Assembly (NCBI GenBank): GCA_949746285.1
Contig: CATJZH010000131.1
Coordinates: forward strand, 1 to 22,352
Length of the DNA stretch: 22,352 nt
Source: an uncultured Clostridia bacterium
GTDB lineage: Bacteria > Bacillota > Clostridia > TANB77 > CAG-508
Reading direction: 5' to 3'
Part shown: positions 1 to 7,306 of the stretch, in pieces
Position numbering within the stretch: position 1 is the first letter of the stretch
How the letters are laid out: each line of letters begins with the position of its first letter
The notes under the pieces: model-generated
The model's database searches: none
Told to the model about the DNA's origin: nothing
What the model saw: the letters and a program-made list of their open reading frames with translations, nothing else
Program-made: the position numbers and the translations under genes

Positions 1-90
1 CTGTGAAATATGTAAAATTTCACTTGCTTTTGTTAAGTTCTCTTCATCTGCTACTATTTTAAATATTCTATATAGTTCAAAATTTACCAT
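1..90 (-). CDS. LysR-family transcriptional regulator, N-terminal fragment
   Basis: Thirty codons are visible, starting at the ATG complementary to 88-90 and running off the left edge. The peptide begins MVNFELYRIF and continues with LTKASEILHISQ, the usual opening of a LysR-type winged helix-turn-helix (an 'F..V...N.T.AS..L..SQ' pattern). An AGGAG ribosome binding site lies 5-10 bases upstream (complement of 97-101). LysR proteins are DNA-binding activators or repressors that respond to a small-molecule coinducer through a C-terminal domain, which is not in the window, so the regulon cannot be guessed. The gene points away from the tRNA gene next to it. Identification rests on a short but very characteristic stretch. 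Confidence 0.75.
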   Translation of the reverse strand, partial: MVNFELYRIFKIVADEENLTKASEILHISQ

Positions 91-178
91 ATACTACTCC
101 TTATAATAATATTATAATATTATAAAATAAATCTGCAAATGTATTATCTAATGTACTTACATTTACAGACTAAAACAC

Positions 179-253
179 TGGCTGGGGTAGTAAGATTCGA
201 ACTTACGCATGTCGGAGTCAGAGTCCGATGCCTTACCGCTTGGCGATACCCCA
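179..253 (-). tRNA. tRNA-Gln (anticodon CUG)
   Basis: Read on the minus strand, the gene starts TGGGGTATCGCCAAGC and ends TACCCCAGCCA. The acceptor stem TGGGGTA pairs with TACCCCA, the discriminator is G and the 3' CCA is encoded (complement of 179-181). The anticodon stem is TCGGA/TCCGA around the loop CTCTGAC, giving CTG at loop positions 3-5 and therefore decoding CAG. The T arm contains GTTCGAATC. The length of 75 nt including CCA is normal. The first 16 nt of the gene are repeated upstream at 323-338. Confidence 0.95.
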
Positions 254-343
254 ATATTAAGTTAGAGTTCTGACGACCACATACTGAGGTTGTAACTCGC
301 TTTGCTTCGAACAACCTCAGCAGCTTGGCGATACCCCAATATT
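238..343. repeat. 21-bp direct repeat of the tRNA-Gln 5' end flanking a 64-bp insert
   Basis: Positions 238-258 and 323-343 are identical 21-mers (gcttggcgataccccaatat plus t). Each covers the first 16 nt of tRNA-Gln and 5 nt upstream of it. Between them, 259-322 is a 64-bp stretch clearly richer in G+C than its surroundings, with a hairpin at 284-320. Either an 85-bp unit inserted or duplicated at the tRNA 5' end, or a second tandem tRNA-Gln was mostly replaced. Identity extends into the non-tRNA leader, which favours duplication. Confidence 0.8.
284..320. repeat. Perfect 10-bp inverted repeat (hairpin) beside tRNA-Gln
   Basis: The left arm ctgaggttgt (284-293) and the right arm acaacctcag (311-320) are exact reverse complements around a 17-nt loop. 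There is no T-run on either side, so this is not a classical intrinsic terminator. The base composition differs from the flanks, which suggests a small palindromic repeat of the REP/MITE kind. Whether it is dispersed in the genome cannot be seen from one copy. Confidence 0.75.
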
Positions 344-477
344 TTAACAAAAATATTATAACGCTTTTTAAAAAAATTTACAAGTTTTGAAAAAAGTTTT
401 CTTTAATTTTTAAAATTTGTATAGACTTTTTTGTTTTTTTTGTATATTATATTTATATCGTATTTTAGGAGGTAATT

Positions 478-819
478 ATGTCTAAAACAATAAAAATATT
501 CTTAATACTAGTCTTAGCAACAATCTTAACTTTAAATTTTAATTACGTAAATGCTACTTCTGATAATACTTTTAGAAATGAAAGTACACAAAATACAACT
601 ACTGAAAATGAAGATTATGAGGAAAATGAAATTGTAAATGAAACTTCTAATAGTGGATTATCTACATTATCTCCATCATCAGTAACTAGTGTTTCAACAG
701 TAAATAGTTATGAACAAGCAAATTTACAATTAAATAATATATTATGTATAATTTTAATTGCGATTGGTGTACTAATTATATTATTTGCAATTGCAATTTT
801 AATAAGATTAAAAAAATAA
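478..819 (+). CDS. Small secreted/membrane-anchored protein, unknown function (113 aa)
   Basis: The start is well supported by AGGAGG at 467-472 followed by TAATT and ATG. The N-terminus (residues 1-26) is a typical signal peptide: lysines at 3 and 6, a hydrophobic core ILVLATILTL, and a possible cleavage after VNA. Residues 28-85 are acidic and rich in Thr, Ser, Asn and Glu, without cysteines, so probably disordered. Residues 88-110 form a hydrophobic helix ending in RLKK, a stop-transfer signal. The product is probably exported and anchored with its low-complexity part outside. No domain is recognised. It converges on the next gene, which has the same architecture but no obvious sequence identity. 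Confidence 0.7.
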   Translation: MSKTIKIFLILVLATILTLNFNYVNATSDNTFRNESTQNTTTENEDYEENEIVNETSNSGLSTLSPSSVTSVSTVNSYEQANLQLNNILCIILIAIGVLIILFAIAILIRLKK

Positions 820-824
820 ATATC

Positions 825-861
825 AAAAAAGTATTATATAAATTTTATATAATACTTTTTT
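825..861. terminator. Bidirectional terminator between convergent genes
   Basis: A long perfect A/T-rich inverted repeat: AAAAAAGTATTATATAA pairs with its complement ending in TTTTTT at 861. It lies 5 bp after the stop of the plus gene at 819 and 6 bp before the stop of the minus gene at 868. T-runs are present on both strands, so it can serve both genes. Confidence 0.85.
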
Positions 862-867
862 GCATTA

Positions 868-1320
868 CTAACTGTTATTTTGAGTTGCATAATACCATAT
901 AGCAGCAATTATAATAACAGCAGCTACCACTAAAATAATCCACATCCACGTTGTTGTTGTCATTGTACCAAATCCATTATTGTTATTTGTTGTTCCTTCT
1001 GTTACAGTTCTCATTACATTATAATCTCCATTGTCTCTATTGTTATCTCTATTTCCGTTATTTACTCCATCTTTTACCATATTTCCAGCATCTCTTACAC
1101 CATTTCCTATATTATTTACACCATCTCTTAAAGTATTTGCTGTATCACCTACAATATTTCCTGAAACTACATTTTGAACACTATCTCCTGTTTTATCAAC
1201 AGATTGCATTATTTCATTTCCTAAATTTACTGAAGTACCCTCTTCAGCCGCAAAACAAATTCCACAACATAGAGAAAGGATTATTATAGCGAAAACACAT
1301 ATAAAACTTTTCTTTGCCAT
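868..1320 (-). CDS. Small secreted/membrane-anchored Asn/Gly-rich protein, unknown function (150 aa)
   Basis: I choose the ATG at 1320 (MAKKSFICVF), preceded by GAAAGGGAATTAATT as ribosome binding site. An upstream in-frame ATG at 1398 would add 26 residues in front of a clear signal peptide and lacks support. The signal peptide has the core CVFAIIILSLCCGICFAA, with two adjacent cysteines near its end. Next comes an amphipathic region with repeated short motifs (DGVNNIGNGV, DAGNMVKDGV), then an Asn/Arg/Asp-rich low-complexity stretch, then a C-terminal membrane helix (about residues 126-144, WMWIILVVAAVIIIAAIW). The repeated D-G/A-V-N/K pattern resembles flexible surface proteins, but no family is recognised. 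Confidence 0.7.
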   Translation of the reverse strand: MAKKSFICVFAIIILSLCCGICFAAEEGTSVNLGNEIMQSVDKTGDSVQNVVSGNIVGDTANTLRDGVNNIGNGVRDAGNMVKDGVNNGNRDNNRDNGDYNVMRTVTEGTTNNNNGFGTMTTTTWMWIILVVAAVIIIAAIWYYATQNNS

Positions 1321-1398
1321 AATTAATTCCCTTTCTAGTTTCAAAGAATAATTGCTTATTCCCTTTGAGCTTATAAAATTTTGTTTAATAATAAGCAA

Positions 1399-1425
1399 AA
1401 TATATGAAAAAATTTTTCATATATT
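1399..1425. repeat. A/T-rich palindrome upstream of the 868-1320 gene
   Basis: A near-perfect inverted repeat centred on 1412 (aatatatgaaaaa against tttttcatatatt). It lies about 80 bp upstream of the start at 1320 and downstream of the spoIIIA operon end. It could be a weak hairpin or an operator; nothing in the sequence decides. Confidence 0.5.
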
Positions 1426-1463
1426 CTTATTATTGATTTTTAAATAAAAAATATTCTAGCAAT

Positions 1464-1504
1464 ATTTGATAAAATAAAATAGAAAAATTTACCATTTATC
1501 AAAT
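1464..1504 (-). terminator. Possible terminator of the spoIIIA operon
   Basis: Arms atttgataaa (1464-1473) and tttatcaaat (1495-1504) pair around a 21-nt loop, starting 22 bp beyond the spoIIIAH stop. On the minus strand the hairpin is followed by a TTTTTT run about 10 nt further on. Long loop and A/T-rich stem, so modest confidence. Confidence 0.4.
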
Positions 1505-1525
1505 CTTACCAGAATAAACTGTATT

Positions 1526-2131
1526 TTATATTTTATTGCTTATATTTATGTTCGCTATTTTTACTCCTAGTTCTCTTTGAGTAATATTTTGAATTTTTGA
1601 AATTTGCTCTTTATTTAAATTAGGAGATTTTACAATTACACTTACAGTATCATTATTTATTAAAATTACAACATTTTCAAAACCTTTATTTTTTATTAAA
1701 TTTTCAGCTATCATTATTCCATTTTTTGTTTTTGTTATATTTGAAATTTCTTGTGCAGCTATTGCTCTTTGGTCTGCTGGTGTATCTGATGAATTTATAA
1801 TTTTTTGATATGTTTCTAACATCTCAGAATACATTCTATCTCTTTCTATCTTTGTTTCTTCAAAATAATTATCATTTGGTTCTTCCTTTTTTTCCTCATT
1901 TAAATTTTCATTTTCTAATAATTCATCATTTGAAACTACACACCCTTCATTAACAGGTTCTGTACTTACTAATTGTACATCACCAATATTAACATCATTT
2001 GTATCTGATGAAACTTCTATACTTTTATTATGATTATTATCCATATTAAAATTAAAATATCCTGCAAATATTAGTAAAAAAGCTATACAAGTTAATATAA
2101 TTTGCTTGGCTCTTTCTTTATTAATTTTCAA
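1526..2131 (-). CDS. spoIIIAH: Stage III sporulation protein AH (SpoIIIAH)
   Basis: SpoIIIAH is the mother-cell membrane protein whose extracytoplasmic domain binds forespore SpoIIQ across the intermembrane space. It forms part of the ring channel that keeps the engulfed forespore active. The 201-aa product has a short basic N-terminus, one membrane helix (about residues 10-27), an acidic linker, and a C-terminal YscJ/FliF-like ring-building domain, including DQRAIAAQEISNITK and NLIKNKGFENVVILINNDTV. Length and layout match the family. It is the last gene of the operon, and its start lies 2 bp after the spoIIIAG stop, so translational coupling is likely. Confidence 0.93.
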   Translation of the reverse strand: MKINKERAKQIILTCIAFLLIFAGYFNFNMDNNHNKSIEVSSDTNDVNIGDVQLVSTEPVNEGCVVSNDELLENENLNEEKKEEPNDNYFEETKIERDRMYSEMLETYQKIINSSDTPADQRAIAAQEISNITKTKNGIMIAENLIKNKGFENVVILINNDTVSVIVKSPNLNKEQISKIQNITQRELGVKIANINISNKI

Positions 2132-2133
2132 AT

Positions 2134-2715
2134 CTACTCATCTCCCATCTCAAAAACTTGTATCTTATGAGTTGCAATTCCTGTTACTGCTTCAACTGCT
2201 GATATTATATTACTTTTTACTACCGAATCTTCTGCCCCTTGTGCTGTAATTATTGCACCTTCAACTATTGGTTTTATCATTTTTTCTGTTATAACATTTG
2301 AAGTTCCATCTGTTATAACATCTTTTTGATTATTTTGCGTTTCAGTGGTTCTCGTTCCACCAGAAGTGTCTTTTTCTTCAACTGTACTTGTACTACTACT
2401 TACATTATAAATTGGAACTAATGTGCTGCTTTCTGAATATGTAATCAGCACAGAAACTTTACCAACTCCATTTATTTTGCTTAAAATTTTTTCTAATCTT
2501 AATTCTAAATCATCAGCATCACTATTTGTACTAATAGTTTCTTTTGCTAGTTCTACGCCAGATTGATTTTTATAATCGTTACTTTCTCCACTATTATCAC
2601 CTTTTAATATCTTATTTATTACAATTAAAGTTATTACTAAAATAACTAAAAAAGAAACTAAATTTTCAATTCTCTTTTCTTTATTATTAAAAATATTTTT
2701 TATTTTTTCTAACAT
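2134..2715 (-). CDS. spoIIIAG: Stage III sporulation protein AG (SpoIIIAG)
   Basis: SpoIIIAG forms a large oligomeric ring in the mother-cell side of the SpoIIIA-SpoIIQ channel. The 193-aa protein has a basic cytoplasmic tail, one membrane helix at about residues 19-37, and an extracytoplasmic part starting with the family motif LELRLEKILSKINGVGKVSVLITY. A Ser/Thr/Gln-rich loop follows, then the last segment GAIITAQGAEDSVVKSNI, typical of the SpoIIIAG/YscJ-like fold. The ribosome binding site AAAGGAG lies just upstream of the ATG at 2715. There is a 12-bp gap to spoIIIAF. Confidence 0.93.
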   Translation of the reverse strand: MLEKIKNIFNNKEKRIENLVSFLVILVITLIVINKILKGDNSGESNDYKNQSGVELAKETISTNSDADDLELRLEKILSKINGVGKVSVLITYSESSTLVPIYNVSSSTSTVEEKDTSGGTRTTETQNNQKDVITDGTSNVITEKMIKPIVEGAIITAQGAEDSVVKSNIISAVEAVTGIATHKIQVFEMGDE

Positions 2716-2727
2716 GTATAATCTCCT

Positions 2728-3240
2728 TTATTTAAATATTATTTTATCTTTGTCTACTAAATAATTTTCTTTTAAAAATTTTATAATATCATCATATTTA
2801 AGATTAGGCTTATTGGTATCTCCAATAATAACAGGTTCAACATCTATCGTGTTTTCTACTTTCTTAGTAACACTTATTTGAATACTTTCAATATTTTCAT
2901 ATTTTTTATCAACTTGTACATTTACAAAATTTACATTATATCCTAATTCTTCAATTTCTTTTTTTATTGTCTCTTCAATTCCTAAAATATACACATCTTT
3001 TATATCACTATCTAAATTAATAGAAACTTCTTCTGTTTTTAAATTAAAAAAATCTTCAAAATTAAAATCATAATCTATTAATTTTAGAATTGGATTTATA
3101 GTAACAAAAATAATATATATTCCTACTACAACTTTTACATACTTCTTGTTATTTCCTTCTGGAATAAGTAATTCAATAATTACAGAAATAATTATTGCTA
3201 TTATTATTCCCTCGCACCAGCCTCTTATTATTCCTATCAT
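2728..3240 (-). CDS. spoIIIAF: Stage III sporulation protein AF (SpoIIIAF)
   Basis: A 170-aa protein with two N-terminal membrane helices (about residues 9-26 and 35-53, with the family motif PEGNNKKYVKVVVGIYI between and into the second) and a soluble C-terminal domain. It is one of the ring-forming subunits of the SpoIIIA complex. The pattern 'I..W...I...II.....IPEG..KKY' is diagnostic. It is preceded by spoIIIAE with a 21-bp gap and a GGAAAG ribosome binding site. Confidence 0.92.
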   Translation of the reverse strand: MIGIIRGWCEGIIIAIIISVIIELLIPEGNNKKYVKVVVGIYIIFVTINPILKLIDYDFNFEDFFNLKTEEVSINLDSDIKDVYILGIEETIKKEIEELGYNVNFVNVQVDKKYENIESIQISVTKKVENTIDVEPVIIGDTNKPNLKYDDIIKFLKENYLVDKDKIIFK

Positions 3241-3261
3241 TTACTTTCCTCTTAACAAAAT

Positions 3262-4338
3262 TTATCTATACATAAGTGCACTATTAGTTATTTTAAGAAC
3301 AATTGTTATTCCAACAACAAACATTACTGAAACTGAAATTAAAATAGCAAGCAAAATTTTATAACTATCAGCAATTTGATCTATTAATTTAACAATTTTT
3401 CCATCTGCAACAACTTCACAAACTGCTGATGTCATTTTAAACGCTACCCATAAAATAATTATTCTAATAATAGGAATTAATACTATTCCCATTATTATAA
3501 AAACTCCAATAATTCCAACAGAATTTTTTAAAATATTTCCACATCCTATTACACTATCTACTGTATCTCCTAATATTTTACCAACAACTGGTATAAAACT
3601 TGAAACTGCTGCTTTAGCTGTTTTGCCTGTAAGTCCATCTACTGAACTACTTAATGTTCCTTCGAGTGATAATGTACAAGAAAAAATTGTAAGTATTATT
3701 CCTAAAATCCAAACTATAGATGATTTTAAAAATTTTGATAGCCTGTCTATTTGAATTTTATCTGAAATGTTAGAAATAATAGAAATTGTTATTGCAACCA
3801 ACAATAATGGAATTATAAAATTCATTATAAAATTCCCAATAAAATTGACCATAAATATTAAAATTGGTTGAGTTATACTACTCGTTACTAGAGTTCCAGT
3901 TGTAAGCATTAAAGTTATCATAAGTGGTATAAGCATATTCATAAATTCAACTATGTTTCTTATGCTTTGTTTTGTTATATCTAAAATTGAAATAAAACTA
4001 TTGGTAATAATTGTAACTATTATTAAATATTGAACAAAATAAACAACTTTACTTGAACTTGAATTTCCTAAATTTTCTATAATAGCTTTGAAAATGCTAT
4101 GTATAATAATAACTATAACAACACTAATCATTAATTTTACAGCTATAGATATTTCATTTAAAAAAATATTTCCTATATTTGTAAATTCAAAAATATTTCC
4201 CATATTTCCAGATATACTTTCTGAAAACAATTTAGAAATATCTAAATCTGGAAATGTAGTTTCTGTGTATTTTTTAGCAGAATTTAAAAATTCATTTATT
4301 CCAAGTGCACTTGTCTGAGAATTTATAATTTCATCCAT
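3262..4338 (-). CDS. spoIIIAE: Stage III sporulation protein AE (SpoIIIAE)
   Basis: A 358-aa polytopic membrane protein, the largest of the operon. The soluble N-terminal part (about residues 1-65) is followed by many membrane segments. Family hallmarks are visible: SFIPVVGKILGDTVDSVIGCGNILKNSVG and the C-terminal ILWVAFKMTSAVCEVVADGKIVKLIDQIADSYK (quoted in part). Relatives are usually about 390-400 aa with an N-terminal signal peptide; here the N-terminus lacks an obvious signal, so the protein is slightly short at that end. SpoIIIAE resembles export-apparatus components and probably lies at the core of the channel in the mother-cell membrane. Confidence 0.92.
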   Translation of the reverse strand: MDEIINSQTSALGINEFLNSAKKYTETTFPDLDISKLFSESISGNMGNIFEFTNIGNIFLNEISIAVKLMISVVIVIIIHSIFKAIIENLGNSSSSKVVYFVQYLIIVTIITNSFISILDITKQSIRNIVEFMNMLIPLMITLMLTTGTLVTSSITQPILIFMVNFIGNFIMNFIIPLLLVAITISIISNISDKIQIDRLSKFLKSSIVWILGIILTIFSCTLSLEGTLSSSVDGLTGKTAKAAVSSFIPVVGKILGDTVDSVIGCGNILKNSVGIIGVFIIMGIVLIPIIRIIILWVAFKMTSAVCEVVADGKIVKLIDQIADSYKILLAILISVSVMFVVGITIVLKITNSALMYR

Positions 4339-4347
4339 CTATTTCTC

Positions 4348-4734
4348 CTATGGTAAAAGTTTTGTAAGCGTGTCCAATGTTGTTGAAATTACTGGAATAG
4401 ATAATGATATAACAATTATCTTTCCACCAAAATCTATTTTATTAGCTATTGAATTTTCTCCTGCATCTTTACAAATACTAACAGCATATTCTGTTAGTAT
4501 AGAAATACCTGTAATTTTTAAAAGTAAAGATATAAAAGCATTATTATAATTTGAATTATGTGATAATTCTTGAATAAAATCTATTATGGACTTTACCATA
4601 TCCATTGAATAAAATATAATTATTGCTCCACCAATTAAAACAGCATATATTGCATATTCTTTCTTTGTCTCTTTTAATATTATTGTTATTATTAAAGTTA
4701 AAAATCCAATACCTATAATTTTGACAATTTCCAT
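4348..4734 (-). CDS. spoIIIAD: Stage III sporulation protein AD (SpoIIIAD)
   Basis: A 128-aa membrane protein with four predicted hydrophobic segments. The motif YAVSICKDAGENSIANKIDFGGKIIV is typical of the SpoIIIAC/SpoIIIAD family (quoted in part as CKDAGENSIA). Its ATG overlaps the stop of spoIIIAC by one base (TAATG, at 4734), so the two small export-gate-like subunits are translationally coupled. Confidence 0.93.
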   Translation of the reverse strand: MEIVKIIGIGFLTLIITIILKETKKEYAIYAVLIGGAIIIFYSMDMVKSIIDFIQELSHNSNYNNAFISLLLKITGISILTEYAVSICKDAGENSIANKIDFGGKIIVISLSIPVISTTLDTLTKLLP

Positions 4735-4928
4735 TATAAATTAAACACCGTCCTAACTGTTTCAAAAAGTGAACTTATTTCTTTTACTACTATTGTTAAA
4801 ACTATTACCATTCCAGCCAAAGTTGTCATCATTGCTTGATCATCTCGCCCTGCTTTAGTTAAAATTTGATGCAAAACTGCAACTAAAATACCTACACCTG
4901 CAATTTTTAATAATAAATCAATATTCAT
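4734..4928 (-). CDS. spoIIIAC: Stage III sporulation protein AC (SpoIIIAC)
   Basis: A 64-aa protein of two membrane helices separated by the conserved loop KAGRDDQAMM, which is nearly invariant in SpoIIIAC. The full length of the family is about 65-68 aa, so it is complete. It is thought to act with SpoIIIAD and SpoIIIAE as the export gate. AGGAGA precedes the start, and a 9-bp gap separates it from spoIIIAB. Confidence 0.95.
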   Translation of the reverse strand: MNIDLLLKIAGVGILVAVLHQILTKAGRDDQAMMTTLAGMVIVLTIVVKEISSLFETVRTVFNL

Positions 4929-4937
4929 ACTTCTCTC

Positions 4938-5441
4938 CTATATTAAAATTATACAAATTCCAATTCCTAAAACTACTCCCATAGTTTTATATAATTTTAC
5001 ATTTTTATTTTTCTCTATATCTGCTTTTTCGATTTGCTTTTCTATTAGTCCTTGTGTTAATGCAATTTCATTAACTTGTCCTTTTATATCTGTTTTTCCA
5101 AGTAATTTTCCTAACATCTTAATTATTTCTTTGTCTTCATTAGTTAGATTATTTATATTCTCATCTATTGATTCACACCATGCTTCATATATATTTTTAT
5201 TTTTTTGTATAGTCATTAAAAATATATTACTATTATTTGAATATATGACATTAGATATATCCTCAAAAATATTTTTTAATGGTTCATAAGTAAATTCTAT
5301 TTTACTTTTAAACATAACTAACGCATTCTGAAATTTATTTAATTCTATAACCCTATTTTCATATGTCTTTGCTTTTAAAATTCCTATATATGCACAAACA
5401 AACATAATGCCAATTAAAGACATTCCTTTTAAAAAAATCAT
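4938..5441 (-). CDS. spoIIIAB: Stage III sporulation protein AB (SpoIIIAB)
   Basis: A 167-aa protein with an N-terminal membrane helix, a helical cytoplasmic domain, and a C-terminal membrane helix (GVVLGIGICIILI). Conserved patterns include FKSKIEFTYEPLKNIF and LGKTDIKGQ. It resembles GspF-type coiled-coil partners of secretion ATPases and sits directly after the ATPase gene spoIIIAA. Its ribosome binding site GAGGAAG overlaps the spoIIIAA stop codon. Confidence 0.92.
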   Translation of the reverse strand: MIFLKGMSLIGIMFVCAYIGILKAKTYENRVIELNKFQNALVMFKSKIEFTYEPLKNIFEDISNVIYSNNSNIFLMTIQKNKNIYEAWCESIDENINNLTNEDKEIIKMLGKLLGKTDIKGQVNEIALTQGLIEKQIEKADIEKNKNVKLYKTMGVVLGIGICIILI

Positions 5442-5453
5442 ATTTTAACTTCC

Positions 5454-6404
5454 TCAAATATTCACTTTAAAATTATTTTCAAAATATTCTTCATAATTTA
5501 AGTTTTTTTTATTTAAAAAGTATATATTTTTTAACTTTCCCTTTTTCACATTATCTAAAAAAATTATAGTTTCAAAAAGATGAGAATTTACTAAATTTCT
5601 TAAAACAGGATTTAAATATATATCTTCAAAGCTACTTCCATGTGCTGTAAAAATACCTTTACATCCTGAGCACACAGCATAATTAATTATTTCTACATCC
5701 TCAAAGCTTCCAATTTCATCAGCTATTATTACCTTTGGTGCCATAGACCTAATTAGCATTTTCATTCCAATATTTTTAGGAACGTTTTCAATAACATCTG
5801 TATTTATTCCTATATCATTTTGTGGAGAACCTTTATAAAGCGATGCTATTTCAGACCTTTCATCAACAAGTCCCACATTTATTCCTTTAAAATTTAAATC
5901 TTTTATTCCATATGAAATTTGTCTAACTATATCTCTTAAAAGTGTTGTTTTACCACTGCCTGGTGATGAAACTATTAAAGTATTATATACTGTATTTTCC
6001 TCCAAGTTTAAAATATGTTTTAATATACTATTGCTACATCCTAAAACTTGTCTAGATATTCTAAAATTCAAACTATTTATATAATTTATATTTATTACTT
6101 TTTCGTTTTCAATAACACAAGAACCACTCACTCCAACTCTATGCCCACCATTTACTGTAACAAACCCATTTGCAATTTGATTTTGATATGAATAAATTGA
6201 ATTTTCACACACTAATTGCAGAATATTCAAAATTTCATCAGGTGTTATTTTATATCGTACTATTTTTTGCAAATTATTAAATTTTAATATTATTGGTTTG
6301 TCCACTCTAATTCTAATCTCTTCCAAGAAATCATACATGTCCTTAATTTCTTCTTCTATAGCCACTTTTATTTTTTGAGGAAAATATCTTAATACGTTAT
6401 TCAT
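5454..6404 (-). CDS. spoIIIAA: Stage III sporulation protein AA (SpoIIIAA), secretion ATPase
   Basis: A RecA-fold ATPase of the secretion superfamily, powering the SpoIIIA-SpoIIQ channel. I set the start at 6404 (MNNVLRYFP): a perfect GGAGG (complement of 6413-6417) lies 8 nt upstream. The ATG at 6419 would put that ribosome binding site inside the gene. The resulting protein has 316 aa. Visible motifs: NGGHRVGVSG (about 85-94), Walker A SSPGSGKTT (146-154), the family motif VDERSEIA (180-187), Walker B VIIADE (225-230), and TAHG (253-256). It is the first gene of an eight-gene operon with tight spacing. The upstream region carries a possible sigma-E promoter. Confidence 0.95.
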   Translation of the reverse strand: MNNVLRYFPQKIKVAIEEEIKDMYDFLEEIRIRVDKPIILKFNNLQKIVRYKITPDEILNILQLVCENSIYSYQNQIANGFVTVNGGHRVGVSGSCVIENEKVININYINSLNFRISRQVLGCSNSILKHILNLEENTVYNTLIVSSPGSGKTTLLRDIVRQISYGIKDLNFKGINVGLVDERSEIASLYKGSPQNDIGINTDVIENVPKNIGMKMLIRSMAPKVIIADEIGSFEDVEIINYAVCSGCKGIFTAHGSSFEDIYLNPVLRNLVNSHLFETIIFLDNVKKGKLKNIYFLNKKNLNYEEYFENNFKVNI

Positions 6405-6432
6405 TTTTCTATCCTCCATTTTATTTGCTTTA

Positions 6433-6461
6433 TATATTTTGTACTTACAATATATATATTC
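6433..6461 (-). promoter_or_regulatory. Possible sigma-E-type promoter of the spoIIIA operon
   Basis: On the minus strand, GAATATA (complement of 6455-6461) is followed after 13 nt by CAAAATATA (complement of 6433-6441), about 30 bp upstream of the chosen spoIIIAA start. This resembles the mother-cell sigma-E pattern (a -35 of the ATA type and a -10 starting CATA) but matches it imperfectly. In well-studied spore formers spoIIIA is sigma-E-dependent. Confidence 0.3.
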
Positions 6462-6483
6462 TTTAAAAATATTTTTAGAACAA

Positions 6484-6517
6484 AAAAGTTGATAAAACTA
6501 TAATTTTATCAACTTTT
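6484..6517 (-). terminator. Terminator after the yezG-like gene
   Basis: Perfect 14-bp inverted repeat: aaaagttgataaaa (6484-6497) and ttttatcaactttt (6504-6517), with a 6-nt loop. On the minus strand it ends in a run of T. It lies 12 bp after the stop at 6529 and insulates the spoIIIA promoter from the glycolytic cluster. Confidence 0.88.
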
Positions 6518-6528
6518 ATCTATATTTT

Positions 6529-7273
6529 TTAATCTCTCCAATTCAATATTTGATTATTATACTTTATTTCATCTTCTTCACTATCAATTATATCGTCAAT
6601 TTTATTTTTCTTAAATAACCCATTTTTCTTTTTTTCTTTAGTTACATATTCTGTTTTTGACTGTGCTATTGCTTCTTCAACTGTTAAAGTTTTTTCAAAA
6701 TCTATGATATTTTTAACAGGTTTAGCATATATTCCTTCTACATAAACATCTCTTCTTGGAAGATCATGATATTCTAAGTAGTGATTATAAGTTTCTATTA
6801 TTTTTTTATCTTTTCTACTAAAAACATCTATTCCTTCTTTTAAATAGTTATATCTCCAAATTACATGTCTTTGATATGAATTAAACTCAGATCTTTGTAA
6901 ATTTTCATAATCAAATTCAATTTTAAATTGAAAGTTTTCAATACTAATACTTATATTAGTCCATATCTTTCTTCCTGCACTTATATACTTTTCTCTTAAA
7001 ATTTTAATAATATTATAAACATCTGTAATCAATTTAGAATATTGTTCTTCATCTATATTAAAAAGATTTGGAATTTCATAGCCGATTTACAAATTTCTTT
7101 TTTATTATTCCTTTTGGCAAATAATAAAAATACATTTCACCAATAGGCTTTTGATTTGGTACATCAATTACAGAGGCATACAAATATATACTTTCCCACT
7201 TTTCTGGAATTATATAGAATAATTTTTTCTGAATTTCTGAGTATAATTTTTTCTCTTCTGGTATACCTATCAT
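6529..7273 (-). CDS. YezG-family (DUF600) antitoxin/immunity-like protein, interrupted by a +1 frameshift at a CGG codon
   Basis: YezG/DUF600 proteins are small cytoplasmic proteins often acting as immunity partners of LXG-type toxins. The first 63 codons (ATG at 7273, ribosome binding site AGGAGA) give the family N-terminus: IIPEKWESIYLYASV and GEMYFYYLP. The frame then meets AAT-CGG-CTA-TGA and stops. Skipping the C at 7084 gives GYEIPNLFNIDEEQY and later KIWTNISISIENFQFKIEFDYENL and FNSYQRHVIWRYNYL (quoted in part), which is the rest of the same family. Together they make 247 aa. The last 80 residues are a charged, Lys/Glu-rich extension beyond the usual ~150-160 aa. No toxin gene is adjacent; it sits 33 bp behind gpmI. 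Without frameshifting only a 65-aa fragment would be made. Confidence 0.8.
7079..7087 (-). other. Putative +1 recoding site AAT-CGG-CTA (site A)
   Basis: Minus strand: GTA AAT CGG CTA TGA in the zero frame; skipping the C at 7084 gives GTA AAT GGC TAT GAA, and family similarity continues at once. The zero-frame stop is two codons after CGG. The +1 codon is GGC (Gly). The same arrangement recurs twice in mtaB. Confidence 0.6.
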
Positions 7274-7306
7274 AAAATTTCTCCTAAATTTTAATAGTTA
7301 TATATT

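Noticed and set aside
144..350. A 68-codon open frame on the minus strand
   Set aside because: It runs straight through tRNA-Gln and its partial copy; the peptide is a by-product of RNA gene sequence.
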